Assembly: GCF_018326425.1 (NCBI RefSeq)
Contig: NZ_AP024601.1
Span: 2,964,001 to 3,028,000 of the forward strand
Source: Polycladomyces abyssicola
GTDB lineage: Bacteria; Bacillota; Bacilli; Thermoactinomycetales; JIR-001
Length of the DNA stretch: 64,000 nucleotides
Direction: 5' to 3'
In this document: in pieces, positions 17,986-27,673 of the stretch
Position numbering within the stretch: position 1 is the first letter of the stretch
Layout: every line of letters starts with the position of its first letter
Made by a program: the position numbers and the translations under genes
The notes under the pieces: model-generated
What the model was told of the DNA's origin: nothing
Seen by the model: the letters and a program-made list of their open reading frames with translations, nothing else
Database searches by the model: none

Positions 17986-20517
17986 TCAACCCGTTTGTTT
18001 TGCACGAGCGCAACAGTGTTTGTACTTTTTGCCGCTTCCACACGGACAAGGGTCATTTCGCCCCACTTTTTCCGCCCGGCGGACCGGCTGACGTTTGGCC
18101 TCTCCTTTGTCTGGTGAATCGCTGTGTACAGCGGTGGTATTGACCGCCACCTCTTCGCGCTCGATCTCTTCGCCCACACTGGACTTCGTAATGTATTTGA
18201 CCACTTCTTCCTGGATCTCGCGCACCATCTGCTCAAACATCTCAAAGCCTTCAAACTGGTATTCACGCAATGGATCGGTCTGTCCGTATGCCCGCAGGTG
18301 GATGCCCTGCCGCAATTGGTCCATGGCATCGATGTGATCCATCCATTTGCGATCCACCGTGCGCAGGATGACCACTTTGGAGAATTCCTGCATCCGGTCG
18401 AAGCCGATCTCCTCGACACGCTGATCGTAGGTTTTTTTCGCGGCTTCGTACAGCGCTTCGATGATTTCATCCGGTTCCTTGTCCTGCAAGTCCTCTTCGC
18501 TCACCATACCAGGCGGGAGCAGGTTGGATTCCATGTAGTCGAGGATCGACTCCAGATCCCACTCTTCCGGCAACGTGTCTTCGGATGTGTGGGCCTTCAC
18601 CACGTGTTCGATCACGTCTTTGGCCATATTGAGGACGACATCGCGCAGGTTGTCGCTGAACAGCACTTCGCGACGCTGTTTGTAGATGATTTCCCGTTGC
18701 TGGTTCAGCACATCGTCGTACTGCAATACCCAGCGACGGGCATCGAAGTTCATGCCTTCCACCTTTTTCTGCGCGTTTTCCACCGCTTTGGTGAACATTT
18801 TGCCCTCGATCGGCTGGTCGTCCTCCATCCCCAGGCGATCCATCATGTTTTTGATGCTGTCGGAGCCGAACCGTCGCATCAAATCATCTTCTAACGACAG
18901 ATAGAACTGCGACGAACCCGGATCGCCCTGCCGGCCGGAACGTCCGCGCAACTGGTTGTCGATCCGACGGCTTTCGTGCCGTTCAGTGCCGATGACATGC
19001 AATCCGCCCAGTTCGGCCACACCTTCGCCCAAGACGATATCCGTACCGCGACCAGCCATGTTGGTGGCAATGGTGACGGCACCTTTTTGCCCCGCCTGTG
19101 CGATGATTTCCGCTTCGCGCTCGTGGTTTTTGGCGTTGAGAACCTGATGGGGAATACCGCGTTTTTTCAGCATCTGGGACAATTGTTCCGATTTCTCGAT
19201 CGACACCGTCCCGACCAGCACGGGTTGCCCCTTCTTGTGCCGACGGACAATCTCCTCAACGACGGCTTTGAATTTGGCCTCTTCAGTCTTGTAGAGCAGA
19301 TCCGTCATGTCTTTGCGAATCATCGGGCGGTGCGTCGGGATCTGCACCACATTCATACCGTAAATCTTGCGGAATTCCTCTTCTTCCGTCTTGGCCGTAC
19401 CGGTCATCCCAGCCAGTTTCTTGTACAGGCGGAAATAATTCTGCAGCGTGATCGTTGCCAACGTCATGCTTTCCCGTTGGACTTGCAAGCCTTCCTTGGC
19501 CTCAATCGCCTGGTGCAGACCGTCGCTGTACCTGCGTCCGTGCATGAGGCGGCCGGTAAACTCATCCACAATCACAACGCCGTCTTCGTTGACGACGTAG
19601 TCGCGGTCCCGCTTCATCAGCACATGCGCTTTGAGCGCCTGTTGGACGTGGTGATTCAAAGTGATATTTTTCACGTCGTACAAGTTGTCCACACCCAGGA
19701 ATTTTTCCGCTTTGCTCACACCCTGCTCAGTCAGGGAGACCGCTTTCGTCTTCTCGTCCACCGTGTAATCTTCTTCCGGGCGGAGACGGCGCACCAACTG
19801 ATCAGCCACGTAATACAAATCAGTCGCTTTGTTGGCCTGCCCGCTGATGATGAGCGGCGTCCGTGCTTCGTCGATCAGGATGCTGTCCACCTCGTCCACG
19901 ATGGCGAAATGAAGATCCCGTTGCACGATCTGCTCGGGATACAGCACCATGTTGTCGCGCAGATAGTCAAATCCGAACTCGTTGTTGGTCCCGAAAGTGA
20001 TGTCCGCTTGATAAGCGGCACGCTTTTCTTCAGGAGTGAGCCCAGGAAGGTTCAACCCGACGCTCAGGCCGAGGAATTCAAATACCTGGCCCATCCACTC
20101 TTTATCCCGTTTGGCCAGGTAGTCGTTCACCGTTACGACGTGGACACCCTTGCCTTCCAAGGCGTTCAAATACGCTGGCAACGTGGCGACCAGGGTTTTC
20201 CCCTCCCCGGTCTTCATCTCGGCGATGTCGCCGTTGTGCAGGACGATACCGCCCACCAGCTGAACGTAAAAATGACGCATGCCCAGCACGCGTTTGGCCG
20301 CTTCCCGAACGACCGCATACGCTTCCGGAAGCAGATCGTCCAGTGTTTCGCCTTCCGCCAGGCGCGCTTTAAACTCGTCCGTTTTGTTCCGGAGCTCTGA
20401 ATCGGAGAGTTTGGAGATCTCCGGTTCCAGCGCTTCGATCTGATCAGCAATTTTATAGCAACGTTTCAATTCGCGTTCGTTGGCATCCGGGATCAGCTTT
20501 TTGAGCAAACCCAGCAT
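17986..20517 (-). CDS. secA: Preprotein translocase ATPase SecA
   Basis: Motor of the general secretion pathway at the SecYEG channel. The 843-aa protein begins [19 protein letters not shown]; the frame is open 28 codons further upstream, but AAGGGGATG lies before the ATG at 20517. Motifs include Walker A MKTGEGKT, the [19 protein letters not shown] Walker B/DEAD-like segment, NMAGRGTDI and [10 protein letters not shown]. The C-terminus ends with the zinc-binding [13 protein letters not shown] SecB/ribosome-binding tail. It follows hpf, as in Bacillus. Confidence 0.98.
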   Translation of the reverse strand: MLGLLKKLIPDANERELKRCYKIADQIEALEPEISKLSDSELRNKTDEFKARLAEGETLDDLLPEAYAVVREAAKRVLGMRHFYVQLVGGIVLHNGDIAEMKTGEGKTLVATLPAYLNALEGKGVHVVTVNDYLAKRDKEWMGQVFEFLGLSVGLNLPGLTPEEKRAAYQADITFGTNNEFGFDYLRDNMVLYPEQIVQRDLHFAIVDEVDSILIDEARTPLIISGQANKATDLYYVADQLVRRLRPEEDYTVDEKTKAVSLTEQGVSKAEKFLGVDNLYDVKNITLNHHVQQALKAHVLMKRDRDYVVNEDGVVIVDEFTGRLMHGRRYSDGLHQAIEAKEGLQVQRESMTLATITLQNYFRLYKKLAGMTGTAKTEEEEFRKIYGMNVVQIPTHRPMIRKDMTDLLYKTEEAKFKAVVEEIVRRHKKGQPVLVGTVSIEKSEQLSQMLKKRGIPHQVLNAKNHEREAEIIAQAGQKGAVTIATNMAGRGTDIVLGEGVAELGGLHVIGTERHESRRIDNQLRGRSGRQGDPGSSQFYLSLEDDLMRRFGSDSIKNMMDRLGMEDDQPIEGKMFTKAVENAQKKVEGMNFDARRWVLQYDDVLNQQREIIYKQRREVLFSDNLRDVVLNMAKDVIEHVVKAHTSEDTLPEEWDLESILDYMESNLLPPGMVSEEDLQDKEPDEIIEALYEAAKKTYDQRVEEIGFDRMQEFSKVVILRTVDRKWMDHIDAMDQLRQGIHLRAYGQTDPLREYQFEGFEMFEQMVREIQEEVVKYITKSSVGEEIEREEVAVNTTAVHSDSPDKGEAKRQPVRRAEKVGRNDPCPCGSGKKYKHCCARAKQTG

Positions 20518-20883
20518 TATTTCATCCCCTTCCCCATCATCCGGGTAATATTGGTAAGTGCGACATCCGAATGTCACACGAAATTCCAAGGAAGGTATCA
20601 ACTATTAGTTTACCAAAAATACCAGCTGAATTTCACTTTTTTCGCAAAAGGTTCGAAAGCTTTTTGTCCCTCTCTTCATCACAAAACGAGGCGGCAGTGA
20701 AATCACTGCCGCCTGAGACCGGCCTGTTTGGCCGATCCGCACGATCTTAATCCATTTGAATGATAGGTCAAGTGAATGGGAGACCACTTATGGGGGTGTC
20801 GAGGGTGTTTTCCGGGTTCACTTTTGTCTTTCCCGTCAATCTTCACCGGTAAACCCGAATATCAAATTCCTTATATTTCCTTA
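20518..20883 (-). terminator. hpf-secA intergenic region with hpf terminator
   Basis: A perfect 12-base-arm hairpin (20689-20700 with 20703-20714, 2-base loop by strict pairing) followed by CGTTTTG on the minus strand is the hpf terminator. The rest holds the secA leader; I see only weak promoter candidates (for example TTGCGA, 17 bases, TGGTAT on the minus strand) and no gene. Confidence 0.6.
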
Positions 20884-21435
20884 TTACTCAGGCTCGATCA
20901 AACCGTACCGCCCATCTTTTCTTCGGTACACTACATTGATTTCATCCGTATCCGCATTGGTGAATACGAAGAAGTTATGTCCAAGCATTTCCATCTGCAT
21001 GATGGCTTCTTCCACATCCATCGGTTTCAATTGAAAACGCTTCGTGCGAACCACTTCAATTGGCTCTTCTTCATCCTCAACCGAAGTGGCGGGGGTGTTT
21101 CCGTTTTCATAAAGCTGCGAACGGAGGCTTCCTTCCTGACGGGGTTTGCGGTTGATCTTGGTTTTATACTTCCGGATCTGACGCTCCAGCTTTTCCACGA
21201 CCAGATCGATGGAAGCATACATGTCCGCGCTTTTTTCCTCCGCGCGAACCAGCACGCCTGGAAAGGGAATCGTCACTTCCACCTTGTGATCATCGCGAAT
21301 GACGCTGAGGGCGATGTGTGCATCGGCGGAAGGAGGGGTGTCGAAATACTTTTCCAGACGGCTGATCTTTTTTTCAACAAAATTCCGCAAAGCTTCCGTC
21401 ACTTCGAGGTTATTTCCACGAATGACATAATTCAT
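20884..21435 (-). CDS. hpf: Ribosome hibernation promoting factor, long form
   Basis: 183-aa long HPF that dimerises 70S ribosomes into inactive 100S particles in stationary phase. It has an N-terminal HPF/RaiA beta-alpha domain (MNYVIRGNNLEVTEALRNFVEKKI...), a variable linker (about 95-125) and the C-terminal dimerisation domain (RTKRFQLKPMDVEEAIMQMEMLGHNFFVF). The ATG at 21435 follows GGGGGATTCG. Its position upstream of secA and prfB matches B. subtilis yvyD. Confidence 0.96.
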   Translation of the reverse strand: MNYVIRGNNLEVTEALRNFVEKKISRLEKYFDTPPSADAHIALSVIRDDHKVEVTIPFPGVLVRAEEKSADMYASIDLVVEKLERQIRKYKTKINRKPRQEGSLRSQLYENGNTPATSVEDEEEPIEVVRTKRFQLKPMDVEEAIMQMEMLGHNFFVFTNADTDEINVVYRRKDGRYGLIEPE

Positions 21436-21579
21436 GAAGCGAATCCCCCTTTTCGCTTTATACATTATCTATTCCTTAAATATCCGAAAATTCCTTCCCT
21501 TTATTCATCATTTCTCAAAATGTACTTCACCTATTCTTAACAAATCAATGACATCAAAAAACGTCGAATCAAAACGAAA

Positions 21580-21603
21580 ACCCCTTCGCCGAAGCGAAGG
21601 GGT
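21580..21603 (-). terminator. Terminator of second csp gene
   Basis: Perfect 10-base arms ACCCCTTCGC closed by a TTCG loop on the minus strand, followed by TTTTCGTTTT. This is a very stable C(UUCG)G tetraloop terminator. Confidence 0.85.
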
Positions 21604-21642
21604 GAGTAGTCATCGGTTGTTCATCCAGTCAAGGAAAAACGA

Positions 21643-21843
21643 TTACCCGATTTTCGTGACGTTCGCAGCCTGTGGTCCACGCGGACCTTCCACGATGTCA
21701 AATTCCACAAACTGACCTTCATCCAGGGTTTTGAATCCATCTTCCTGGATGGCCGAGTAGTGAACGAATACGTCTTCGCCACCCTCGCGCTCAATGAAAC
21801 CATAACCCTTTTCCGCGTTGAACCACTTGACTTTGCCTTGCAT
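21643..21843 (-). CDS. csp: Cold-shock protein (CspB/CspD family)
   Basis: 66-aa OB-fold protein [18 protein letters not shown] with RNP motifs KGYGFIER and DVFVHYSA. It is closer in style to constitutive Bacillus CspD/CspB than the copy at 16211. The start at 21843 follows AAGGGAATG. It has its own promoter and a short leader with a small hairpin (ATGAGA/TCTCAT, 21878-21897), and lacks the long alternative-pairing leader of the other csp gene. Confidence 0.97.
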   Translation of the reverse strand: MQGKVKWFNAEKGYGFIEREGGEDVFVHYSAIQEDGFKTLDEGQFVEFDIVEGPRGPQAANVTKIG

Positions 21844-21908
21844 GAAAACACATTCCCTTCTTGATTTAAATACGCAAATGAGACGGGTAAATCTCATAAT
21901 GCTTTTTC

Positions 21909-21937
21909 ACTATATCATTGAGCCGCACCAAAGTCAA
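21909..21937 (-). promoter_or_regulatory. Promoter of second csp gene
   Basis: On the minus strand TTGACT (21932-21937), 17 bases, TATAGT (21909-21914); predicted start about 21902, giving a leader of roughly 59 nt. Confidence 0.75.
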
Positions 21938-22019
21938 GAATATTTCTCCAAACCGGTCAATGATCTCCTGAGGATTCACTTTTCCAGACTCGCTTCCCCC
22001 GCGACCTGCAGGGAAGCAG

Positions 22020-22140
22020 ATGATGGCCACTTCGACCCGTCAGCGGAGGACGCGGGCAATGTACGCTTTGCTTTGAGGAAATTGCCCGTGATTCCAACCC
22101 TGCGTTTCCTGCCCTTCGCTCAGCAGCGGCTTTGTAAGTC
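22020..22140 (-). repeat. Intergenic structured element, copy 1
   Basis: Read on the minus strand, beginning about 40 bases after the ABC ATPase stop, this stretch shares a conserved core with 43590-43690 (plus strand) and 56935-57060 (minus strand). The core is a hairpin with 7-base arms CGGGCAA and TTGCCCG (22053-22059 and 22082-22088). Its loop contains TCCTC, a mini-stem GC-AAA-GC, and GTACA. A second shared block upstream reads AGGAAACGCAGG. No reading frame is conserved among the copies. Confidence 0.65.
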
Positions 22141-22178
22141 GCTCGCCCGGAAAAACATTGCTCCCTCACATACACGCC

Positions 22179-22907
22179 CTAGAGAACTTTGCTCAAAAAG
22201 GCACGGGTCCGTTCGTGCTTCGGAGCATTGAACAACTCGTTCGGCGGCCCCTCTTCAACGATCACGCCCTGGTCCATAAACAACACACGGTCGGACACTT
22301 CGCGAGCAAATCCCATCTCGTGGGTGACGACGACCATGGTCATCCCTTCCTGGGCCAGTTGTTTCATGACCGCCAACACTTCGCCCACCATTTCGGGATC
22401 AAGGGCCGACGTGGGCTCGTCAAACAGCATCACCTTCGGATCCATCGCCAACGCACGGGCGATGGCGACGCGCTGTTGCTGTCCACCGGAGAGCTGTTCC
22501 GGATAAGCTTGGGCCTTGTCCGCCAAGCCCACCTTGTTCAACAGCTCCATCGCCTTGATTTCCGCTTTTTCTTTGGTCCAGCCCCTGACTTGGATCGGTG
22601 CCAGCGTGATGTTTTCGATCACACGCTTGTGGGGAAACAGGTTGAACTGCTGGAACACCATGCCCACTTCGGTTCGTACCTTGTTGATGTCCGTTTTGGG
22701 ATCGGTCAGATCATGCCCGTCCACCCACACCTTGCCGCCGGAGACGGGTTCCAAGAGATTGAGACAGCGCAAAAATGTGCTTTTCCCGGAACCGCTGGGA
22801 CCGATCACACAGACCACTTCTTTTTCTTGAATTTCGACGCTGATATCCTTCAAGACTTCCAATGTGCCGAATTGTTTGCGCAGATGTTCGACCCGGATCA
22901 TGGCCAT
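22179..22907 (-). CDS. Polar amino-acid ABC transporter, ATP-binding protein
   Basis: 242-aa GlnQ/ArtP-type ATPase. Walker [11 protein letters not shown]-loop [13 protein letters not shown], signature [15 protein letters not shown], Walker [15 protein letters not shown] and the H-loop VVTHEMGFA are all present. The ATG at 22907 follows GGAGGG; upstream in-frame codons are within the permease tail. It lies 4 bases after the permease gene and completes a three-gene importer with the permease and binding lipoprotein. The substrate is probably a polar amino acid; glutamine, arginine or cystine cannot be separated by eye. Confidence 0.95.
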   Translation of the reverse strand: MAMIRVEHLRKQFGTLEVLKDISVEIQEKEVVCVIGPSGSGKSTFLRCLNLLEPVSGGKVWVDGHDLTDPKTDINKVRTEVGMVFQQFNLFPHKRVIENITLAPIQVRGWTKEKAEIKAMELLNKVGLADKAQAYPEQLSGGQQQRVAIARALAMDPKVMLFDEPTSALDPEMVGEVLAVMKQLAQEGMTMVVVTHEMGFAREVSDRVLFMDQGVIVEEGPPNELFNAPKHERTRAFLSKVL

Positions 22908-22911
22908 CGGA

Positions 22912-23598
22912 TCATCCCTCCTGTCTGTCGGTACGGTAGCGGTTTTCCAGGAAAAAGACGATGCGCGAAAGAACATACGTCAAAATGAAATACAGGGCGG
23001 CTGACGCGATGTACGGGGCCCAGCGTTCAAACGTGTTTTTCGCCGTGGTGAAGGCGGCGTAGGTAATATCGTTGACCGCGATGATCGTCACCAGAGACGA
23101 ATCTTTGAGCAAGGCGATAAATTCGTTTCCCAGCGGAGGTAACATCCGTTTGAACGCCTGTGGAAGAATGACATGCCGCATGGCTTGTCCGTACGTCATA
23201 CCGAGCGAGCGGGCTGCTTCCATCTGCCCTTTTTCAATGGATTGAATGCCGCCGCGGAAAATTTCCGCGATATAGGCTCCGGCATTAAGCGACAAGGCCA
23301 CGAAACCGGACACGATCGCCTCGGGTGGTTTCACGCCCAGCAACTCTTCGCAAATGGTGGGAATCACAGCGAAATGAATAGCCAGGATTTGCAGCAGCAA
23401 TGGCGTGCCCCGAAAGATATCCACATATAACTGGGCCGGAATGATCAACCATCGACTGCGCGAAAGACGCATCAACCCCAAGATCAGACCGATGACCATC
23501 CCGACCAAAACAGCCACCGTTGTCAATTCGATGGTAGTCCAGAATCCGCGGATAAAGTAGTCTTTGTATTCTACCAGTACGGACCAATCGATTGGCAT
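22912..23598 (-). CDS. Polar amino-acid ABC transporter, permease
   Basis: 228-aa membrane protein with about five membrane segments and the HEAAT-type ATPase-contact loop ([23 protein letters not shown]). [10 protein letters not shown] is the N-terminal family signature. The start at 23598 follows GAGGTGG, downstream of the DnaA-box cluster. A single permease gene implies a homodimer. Confidence 0.94.
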   Translation of the reverse strand: MPIDWSVLVEYKDYFIRGFWTTIELTTVAVLVGMVIGLILGLMRLSRSRWLIIPAQLYVDIFRGTPLLLQILAIHFAVIPTICEELLGVKPPEAIVSGFVALSLNAGAYIAEIFRGGIQSIEKGQMEAARSLGMTYGQAMRHVILPQAFKRMLPPLGNEFIALLKDSSLVTIIAVNDITYAAFTTAKNTFERWAPYIASAALYFILTYVLSRIVFFLENRYRTDRQEG

Positions 23599-23646
23599 AT
23601 ATCCACCTCTTTTCAGGAGGATTGTTTTCATCATGAATTGCGCAAC

Positions 23647-23688
23647 TTATCCACATATTTATCCACATATTTATCCACAATATCCACA
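23647..23688. other. DnaA-box cluster
   Basis: Three perfect copies of the DnaA box TTATCCACA at 23647-23655, 23659-23667 and 23671-23679 (12-base spacing, same orientation) are followed by ATATCCACA at 23680-23688 (one mismatch). They lie in the 149-base gap between the binding-protein and permease genes, with AT-rich sequence around them. No dnaA or oriC genes are nearby. B. subtilis is known to carry DnaA-box clusters outside oriC that titrate DnaA and limit re-initiation. Confidence 0.8.
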
Positions 23689-23710
23689 GGAAATTTTTTG
23701 AAAACAGGAA

Positions 23711-23738
23711 GTTGGGGAGTACAAGGGCACTCCCCAAC
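23711..23738 (-). terminator. Hairpin after the binding-protein gene
   Basis: Perfect 10-base arms GTTGGGGAGT with an 8-base loop, 9 bases after the lipoprotein stop; a T-rich tail follows only after a gap. It probably attenuates read-through or stabilises the upstream message, so that more binding protein than permease is made. Confidence 0.65.
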
Positions 23739-23747
23739 CCCATCCCT

Positions 23748-24518
23748 TTATTGCATCGGACCAAAATATTTCTCGTAGATCTTCTTGTAGGTGCCGTCTT
23801 CCCGGATTTTCTTCAATCCGTTATTGATTTTCTTCAACAGTTCCTTGTTCCCTTTTTTGACGATGATTCCGTATTGTTCGGGTTCAAACGACGGATCTTC
23901 CACCTTTTTGAACTTACCGGCAGGCAGTTTTTTCAGGTATTCGAGCACCACGCCATTGTCCGCCACCACGGCGTCAACACGACCGTTGGCCAAATCATCG
24001 ATCGCGGCCGGCGTATCGTCGTATCCCTTGATGCCCTGATACGTTTTGCCGAATGTCTTTTGTACGACGATTTCACCGGTTGTACCCGTTTGCACGCCGA
24101 TCCGCTTGCCTTTCAGATCTTTCAGCGACTTTACACTGGAGTTGGCCGGTACGAGGATCAACTGTTTGGCATCAAAATACGGGTCGGAGAAGTCATACAC
24201 TTTTTTGCGGTCATCCGTGATGGAAATGGCCGAGATCCCCGCATCCAGTTTGCCGTTTTTCACGGCGTCCAGCATGGGGTCCCAACCGGCGTGTTGGATA
24301 TCCACCTCAAATCCGCCGGCTTTGGCGATCGCGTTCATCAGTTCGATGTCAAAGCCGGTCAGCTTGCCGTCCCCTCCCTGTTTCTCGAACGGCGGATAGG
24401 CGGCGTCGGTACCCACTTTGACGATGCCGCCGGCGCCCGCGTCATTCTTGGCACAGCCGGTCACTGCAAGTGAGAACAATAATACCAGCGATAAGATCAA
24501 AACTCCCCATTTTTTCAT
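23748..24518 (-). CDS. Polar amino-acid ABC transporter, substrate-binding lipoprotein
   Basis: 256-aa extracytoplasmic solute-binding protein of family 3. The N-terminal signal peptide MKKWGVLILSLVLLFSLAVTGC ends in a lipobox with the lipidated Cys at residue 22. VGTDAAYPPFEKQG and GFDIELMNAIA are the family's first ligand-binding segments. It is the first gene of the importer operon, with a strong promoter about 120 bases upstream. The start follows AGGGGGATT. Confidence 0.95.
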   Translation of the reverse strand: MKKWGVLILSLVLLFSLAVTGCAKNDAGAGGIVKVGTDAAYPPFEKQGGDGKLTGFDIELMNAIAKAGGFEVDIQHAGWDPMLDAVKNGKLDAGISAISITDDRKKVYDFSDPYFDAKQLILVPANSSVKSLKDLKGKRIGVQTGTTGEIVVQKTFGKTYQGIKGYDDTPAAIDDLANGRVDAVVADNGVVLEYLKKLPAGKFKKVEDPSFEPEQYGIIVKKGNKELLKKINNGLKKIREDGTYKKIYEKYFGPMQ

Positions 24519-24641
24519 GTTTAATCCCCCTTGAGATTGCATATTCAAACATACTCGTCTTTCACCACATGTACGGTGAAATCTCGGAAGATGGAAATCT
24601 TCCTTTCATATCACAAGCAACGATAAAATCCTCCTTGAGTT

Positions 24642-24670
24642 ATTATAAGTGCTGTTGTATATATATTCAA
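24642..24670 (-). promoter_or_regulatory. Promoter of the amino-acid importer operon
   Basis: On the minus strand TTGAAT (24665-24670), 17 bases, TATAAT (24642-24647). The leader of about 115 nt contains no riboswitch I recognise. Further upstream, TCCTGTA and its complement around GCAAA (24777-24795) form a palindrome that could be an operator. The rest of 24519-24814 is otherwise empty. Confidence 0.7.
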
Positions 24671-24814
24671 TTTGTATGTTTTGGCAACTCTCCCCTCTCT
24701 CTTTTGCTTTCAATAGAAGAAATATTCCTAATTTATCATCTTTAGCAATACTTCTTTCGATTTTCAGCCCATAAAGTCCTGTAGCAAATACAGGAAGATC
24801 TTCTTAATAAAAAA

Positions 24815-24832
24815 AGCCGCCAATTGGCGGCT
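24815..24832 (-). terminator. Terminator of the HU gene
   Basis: AGCCGCC/GGCGGCT arms with an AATT loop and seven T on the minus strand, 7 bases after the stop codon. Confidence 0.85.
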
Positions 24833-24838
24833 CTTCAC

Positions 24839-25114
24839 TTATTGATTGACGGCCTCTTTCAGCTGTTTGCCGGGACGGAATGCCGGGACCCGGCTGGCTT
24901 CGATCTGGATCGTTTCACCGGTTTGCGGGTTGCGGCCCGTACGGGCGGCACGCTCGCGAACCTCAAAGTTGCCAAAACCGACCAACGAAACTTTTTCACC
25001 GTTACGTAACGCCTCGGCGATGGCGCTCAACACAGCTTCCACCACTTGAGCCGATTCTTTTTTCGTTTTCCCCGTCGCCGCAGCCACGCGATCGACCAGT
25101 TCCGATTTGTTCAT
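24839..25114 (-). CDS. hup: DNA-binding protein HU
   Basis: 91-aa histone-like protein that bends and compacts DNA. It begins [20 protein letters not shown] and has the [21 protein letters not shown] beta-arm segment of the HU family. AAAAGGAGAG precedes the start. It sits between comFC and the amino-acid importer, where Bacillus carries flagellar genes. Confidence 0.97.
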   Translation of the reverse strand: MNKSELVDRVAAATGKTKKESAQVVEAVLSAIAEALRNGEKVSLVGFGNFEVRERAARTGRNPQTGETIQIEASRVPAFRPGKQLKEAVNQ

Positions 25115-25236
25115 GTGTCAACTCTCCTTTTCTCTCACAAGTTTTTTGGGTTGTGGATCATGACTATTACCCTGTGTTTCCCATCTTTTTGCGGTTTATA
25201 CCTCTTTTTTGATAGATAGACTGACTTTTCCCTTTT

Positions 25237-25941
25237 TCACCGCGCAAATGTCAGAGAACGGACCGAATTGCAACCCGCCTGTACCAGTACGCGGGCACAA
25301 GCGCCCAATGTGGCACCGGTCGTATATACGTCATCCACCAACAATATATTTACAGCGACCAACTTTCCGACAGGGATCGATGGATGCAATTCAAAGACCC
25401 CCTCCATCGACTGCAAACGCTCCGCCCGGGATCGTTGACTTTGAGGTCGGGTGGGTGACGACCGTACTAACAAAGACACCACCGGTACTCCCCATTTCTT
25501 TCCGATGAAGCGGGCCAATTGCTCCGATTGATTGAACCCTCGCTCTACCAACCGGGAGGGATGCAAGGGAACATAGGAGATAACATCCGGTTTCCGTACT
25601 CGGCAAGCAGCGACCGACACCATCATCTCCCCCATCGGACGGGCAAATCGCTCCCTGCCCAGATATTTGTACAAACGAATGACTTCCCGGGTGTGGGGCG
25701 TGTAGGAGACTGCGCTGCAATTCTGTATCAGTTCCGGATAAGGGTGGGAGCGGCAATCCGGGCAAATCCCTTCCCTGCCCGCTCTTCCGCAACGCCGGCA
25801 GTAGGGAGGGGCAATAGGAGAAAACCCGTCACAGCAATGCGGACAGATTCGCTTCCATACCGGCGCCCATGGGAGAGAACGGACGGGCGTGTCGCAAAAC
25901 GGACAACCCCTGGGCAGTGGAAACCGCCATCCCCTGATCAT
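25237..25941 (-). CDS. comFC: ComF family protein (ComFC), phosphoribosyltransferase-like
   Basis: 234-aa competence protein. The N-terminal half has two CxxC-type zinc motifs (CPFC ... CPHC, then CRRCG ... CPDC). The C-terminal half has the phosphoribosyltransferase signature VNILLVDDVYTTGATL and the VPLHPSRLVERGFNQSEQLA segment. It overlaps comFA by 4 bases (ATGA) and is presumably needed for natural transformation together with it. The upstream in-frame region is part of comFA in another frame. Confidence 0.93.
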   Translation of the reverse strand: MIRGWRFPLPRGCPFCDTPVRSLPWAPVWKRICPHCCDGFSPIAPPYCRRCGRAGREGICPDCRSHPYPELIQNCSAVSYTPHTREVIRLYKYLGRERFARPMGEMMVSVAACRVRKPDVISYVPLHPSRLVERGFNQSEQLARFIGKKWGVPVVSLLVRSSPTRPQSQRSRAERLQSMEGVFELHPSIPVGKLVAVNILLVDDVYTTGATLGACARVLVQAGCNSVRSLTFAR

Positions 25942-27638
25942 CGCTTCACTCCGGACGCATGCAGACACCCCGCCTGGTACGCCAATCGGTTCATCTTCTT
26001 GATTTCCCGAATCGCCCGACGCTGTGCTTCCGTCCATTCCTCTGAGATCCAACGGACGATCCCTTCCGGATCTTCCGGTGACCGCCCTGCCCGACCCGAT
26101 ATCTGAACCAAAGTGGCGGTGTCCATAACGGTATGGTCCGCACCCAACACCAACACTTGACAGCCGGGCACCGTCACACCTCGCTCTAAGACGGTCGTGG
26201 CGATCAACACACGAACCCTGCCCCGGCGAAACCGCTCCACGATCTCCCTTCTGTTGCGTTCTTTTCCGGACACAGCAGCACAGAACCGGGTCATATCAGG
26301 GAATTTCCGGGTGATCCACCGCAACAGACACGGTAAATCCGACACCCGTGGCACAAAAATCAACCCTTGTTTGCCAGTCTCCATCAGGCGACGCAAAAAA
26401 TCGGACAATGGCGGAACAGGTCTGCTGTGATTCACCTTATTCCACAAATCCCGAACAACGCATCGTTCGGGTGCGGGTAACGGATGTCCGTGAAATCGGG
26501 CGGGCAGGGTAATAACGGGCAATTCGCCCCGCCGTGCTTTCCTCTGCCAGACCATCGGCGGAGTGGCCGTCACCCACACTACTTTCCCGTCCTTATATAA
26601 GGCTTGATCAACCCCCGATTGCAATGCGGGATCCCCATACAATGGAAAAGCATCCCCTTCGTCAATGATCGCCAGAGCAAACCGGCGGTACATCCGCCAG
26701 GTTTGGTGAGCCGTAGCGATCACGAGTTCTCCGTCTGCCCATGTCGATCGCGTTCCCCCATGAACGGCCGTTACCCGAACGCCTTCCACTGCCTTTTTCA
26801 AACGCGGATACAACTCGTCCACCACATCGCGTCGTGGTGTCACCCACAGCACCCGATGCCCGCTTTGCAGTGTCCGGCGAACCAACGGCAAACAAACCTC
26901 CGTCTTGCCAGCTCCCGTCACCGCCCACAACAACAGTGTCCGTTCCGGTCTATCGCGCCAGCTTTCCAGTACTGATGCAACTTCTTGTTGTTTGGGCGTC
27001 AGTTGAGGCAGATAGAGGCGAACCCCATTGGAGTGATCCGTACGCGCCTCGGGTGGCCGGATGCGAAACAACGGAACGCATGACCGACATCTGCCCAATA
27101 CGAGACAGTGATCGCAGGAGGCACATGTTTGACGGCACCGTTTACAGTCCGTCTGAAATAACCGAGACGGTCCACTGCCACAGCGGCTGCAACGCCACTT
27201 CACCGCGGGACCGGTGATTTCGACAGCGGGCATGTATTCTGCCACCCCCATCAGACATAACCACTGCAAACCCATACGCAGAGCCACCGGATCGGGATCC
27301 TCACCCCACCGAAATCGCAATAACGATCGAATTTCCTCCCCCAACAGCACACGACCACCCAATATATTCCATATCGCCATTCCGTAATTCCGTCCTGCCG
27401 ACAGACCATCATCATCGGCCGTTTGTTCGAAGTACGCCATCCCTTTCCCGATCGGCGACGATACTTCTGGAGCATGTTTCCGTAAAACACACCAAGCTTG
27501 TCCAATCGTTTCAAACCAACCGGTTATGCGGAACTCCCTCCCCTGATTCCGCCAAAACCGCTCGTCCACTTCAGGAGCCAAACTGATCCCCCAATGAGGG
27601 TGTTCTCCTCTCATCGTCACCTGATATAGCGTAAACAT
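25938..27638 (-). CDS. comFA: ComFA, DEAD-like helicase for DNA uptake
   Basis: 566-aa superfamily-2 ATPase that drives single-stranded DNA import during transformation. The order is an N-terminal extension (about 1-145) and a zinc-binding region with multiple CxxC (CSRCGS ... CKRC ... CASCDHC ... CRSC, about 149-188). Then come Walker A AVTGAGKTE, Walker B IIDEGDAFP, TATPP and the C-terminal helicase motif QISGRAGRSPEDPEG. It resembles PriA in architecture, but the context with comFC supports ComFA. The start at 27638 follows AGAGGGG. Confidence 0.94.
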   Translation of the reverse strand: MFTLYQVTMRGEHPHWGISLAPEVDERFWRNQGREFRITGWFETIGQAWCVLRKHAPEVSSPIGKGMAYFEQTADDDGLSAGRNYGMAIWNILGGRVLLGEEIRSLLRFRWGEDPDPVALRMGLQWLCLMGVAEYMPAVEITGPAVKWRCSRCGSGPSRLFQTDCKRCRQTCASCDHCLVLGRCRSCVPLFRIRPPEARTDHSNGVRLYLPQLTPKQQEVASVLESWRDRPERTLLLWAVTGAGKTEVCLPLVRRTLQSGHRVLWVTPRRDVVDELYPRLKKAVEGVRVTAVHGGTRSTWADGELVIATAHQTWRMYRRFALAIIDEGDAFPLYGDPALQSGVDQALYKDGKVVWVTATPPMVWQRKARRGELPVITLPARFHGHPLPAPERCVVRDLWNKVNHSRPVPPLSDFLRRLMETGKQGLIFVPRVSDLPCLLRWITRKFPDMTRFCAAVSGKERNRREIVERFRRGRVRVLIATTVLERGVTVPGCQVLVLGADHTVMDTATLVQISGRAGRSPEDPEGIVRWISEEWTEAQRRAIREIKKMNRLAYQAGCLHASGVKR

Positions 27639-27673
27639 GACCTTACCCCTCTTTAGCGAAATGCCTCAGCCCA

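Noticed and set aside
23647-23688. Tandem repeats read as a CRISPR array
   Set aside because: The repeat unit is 9 bases with 3-base gaps, far too short; it fits DnaA boxes. No CRISPR array or cas gene was seen anywhere in the window.
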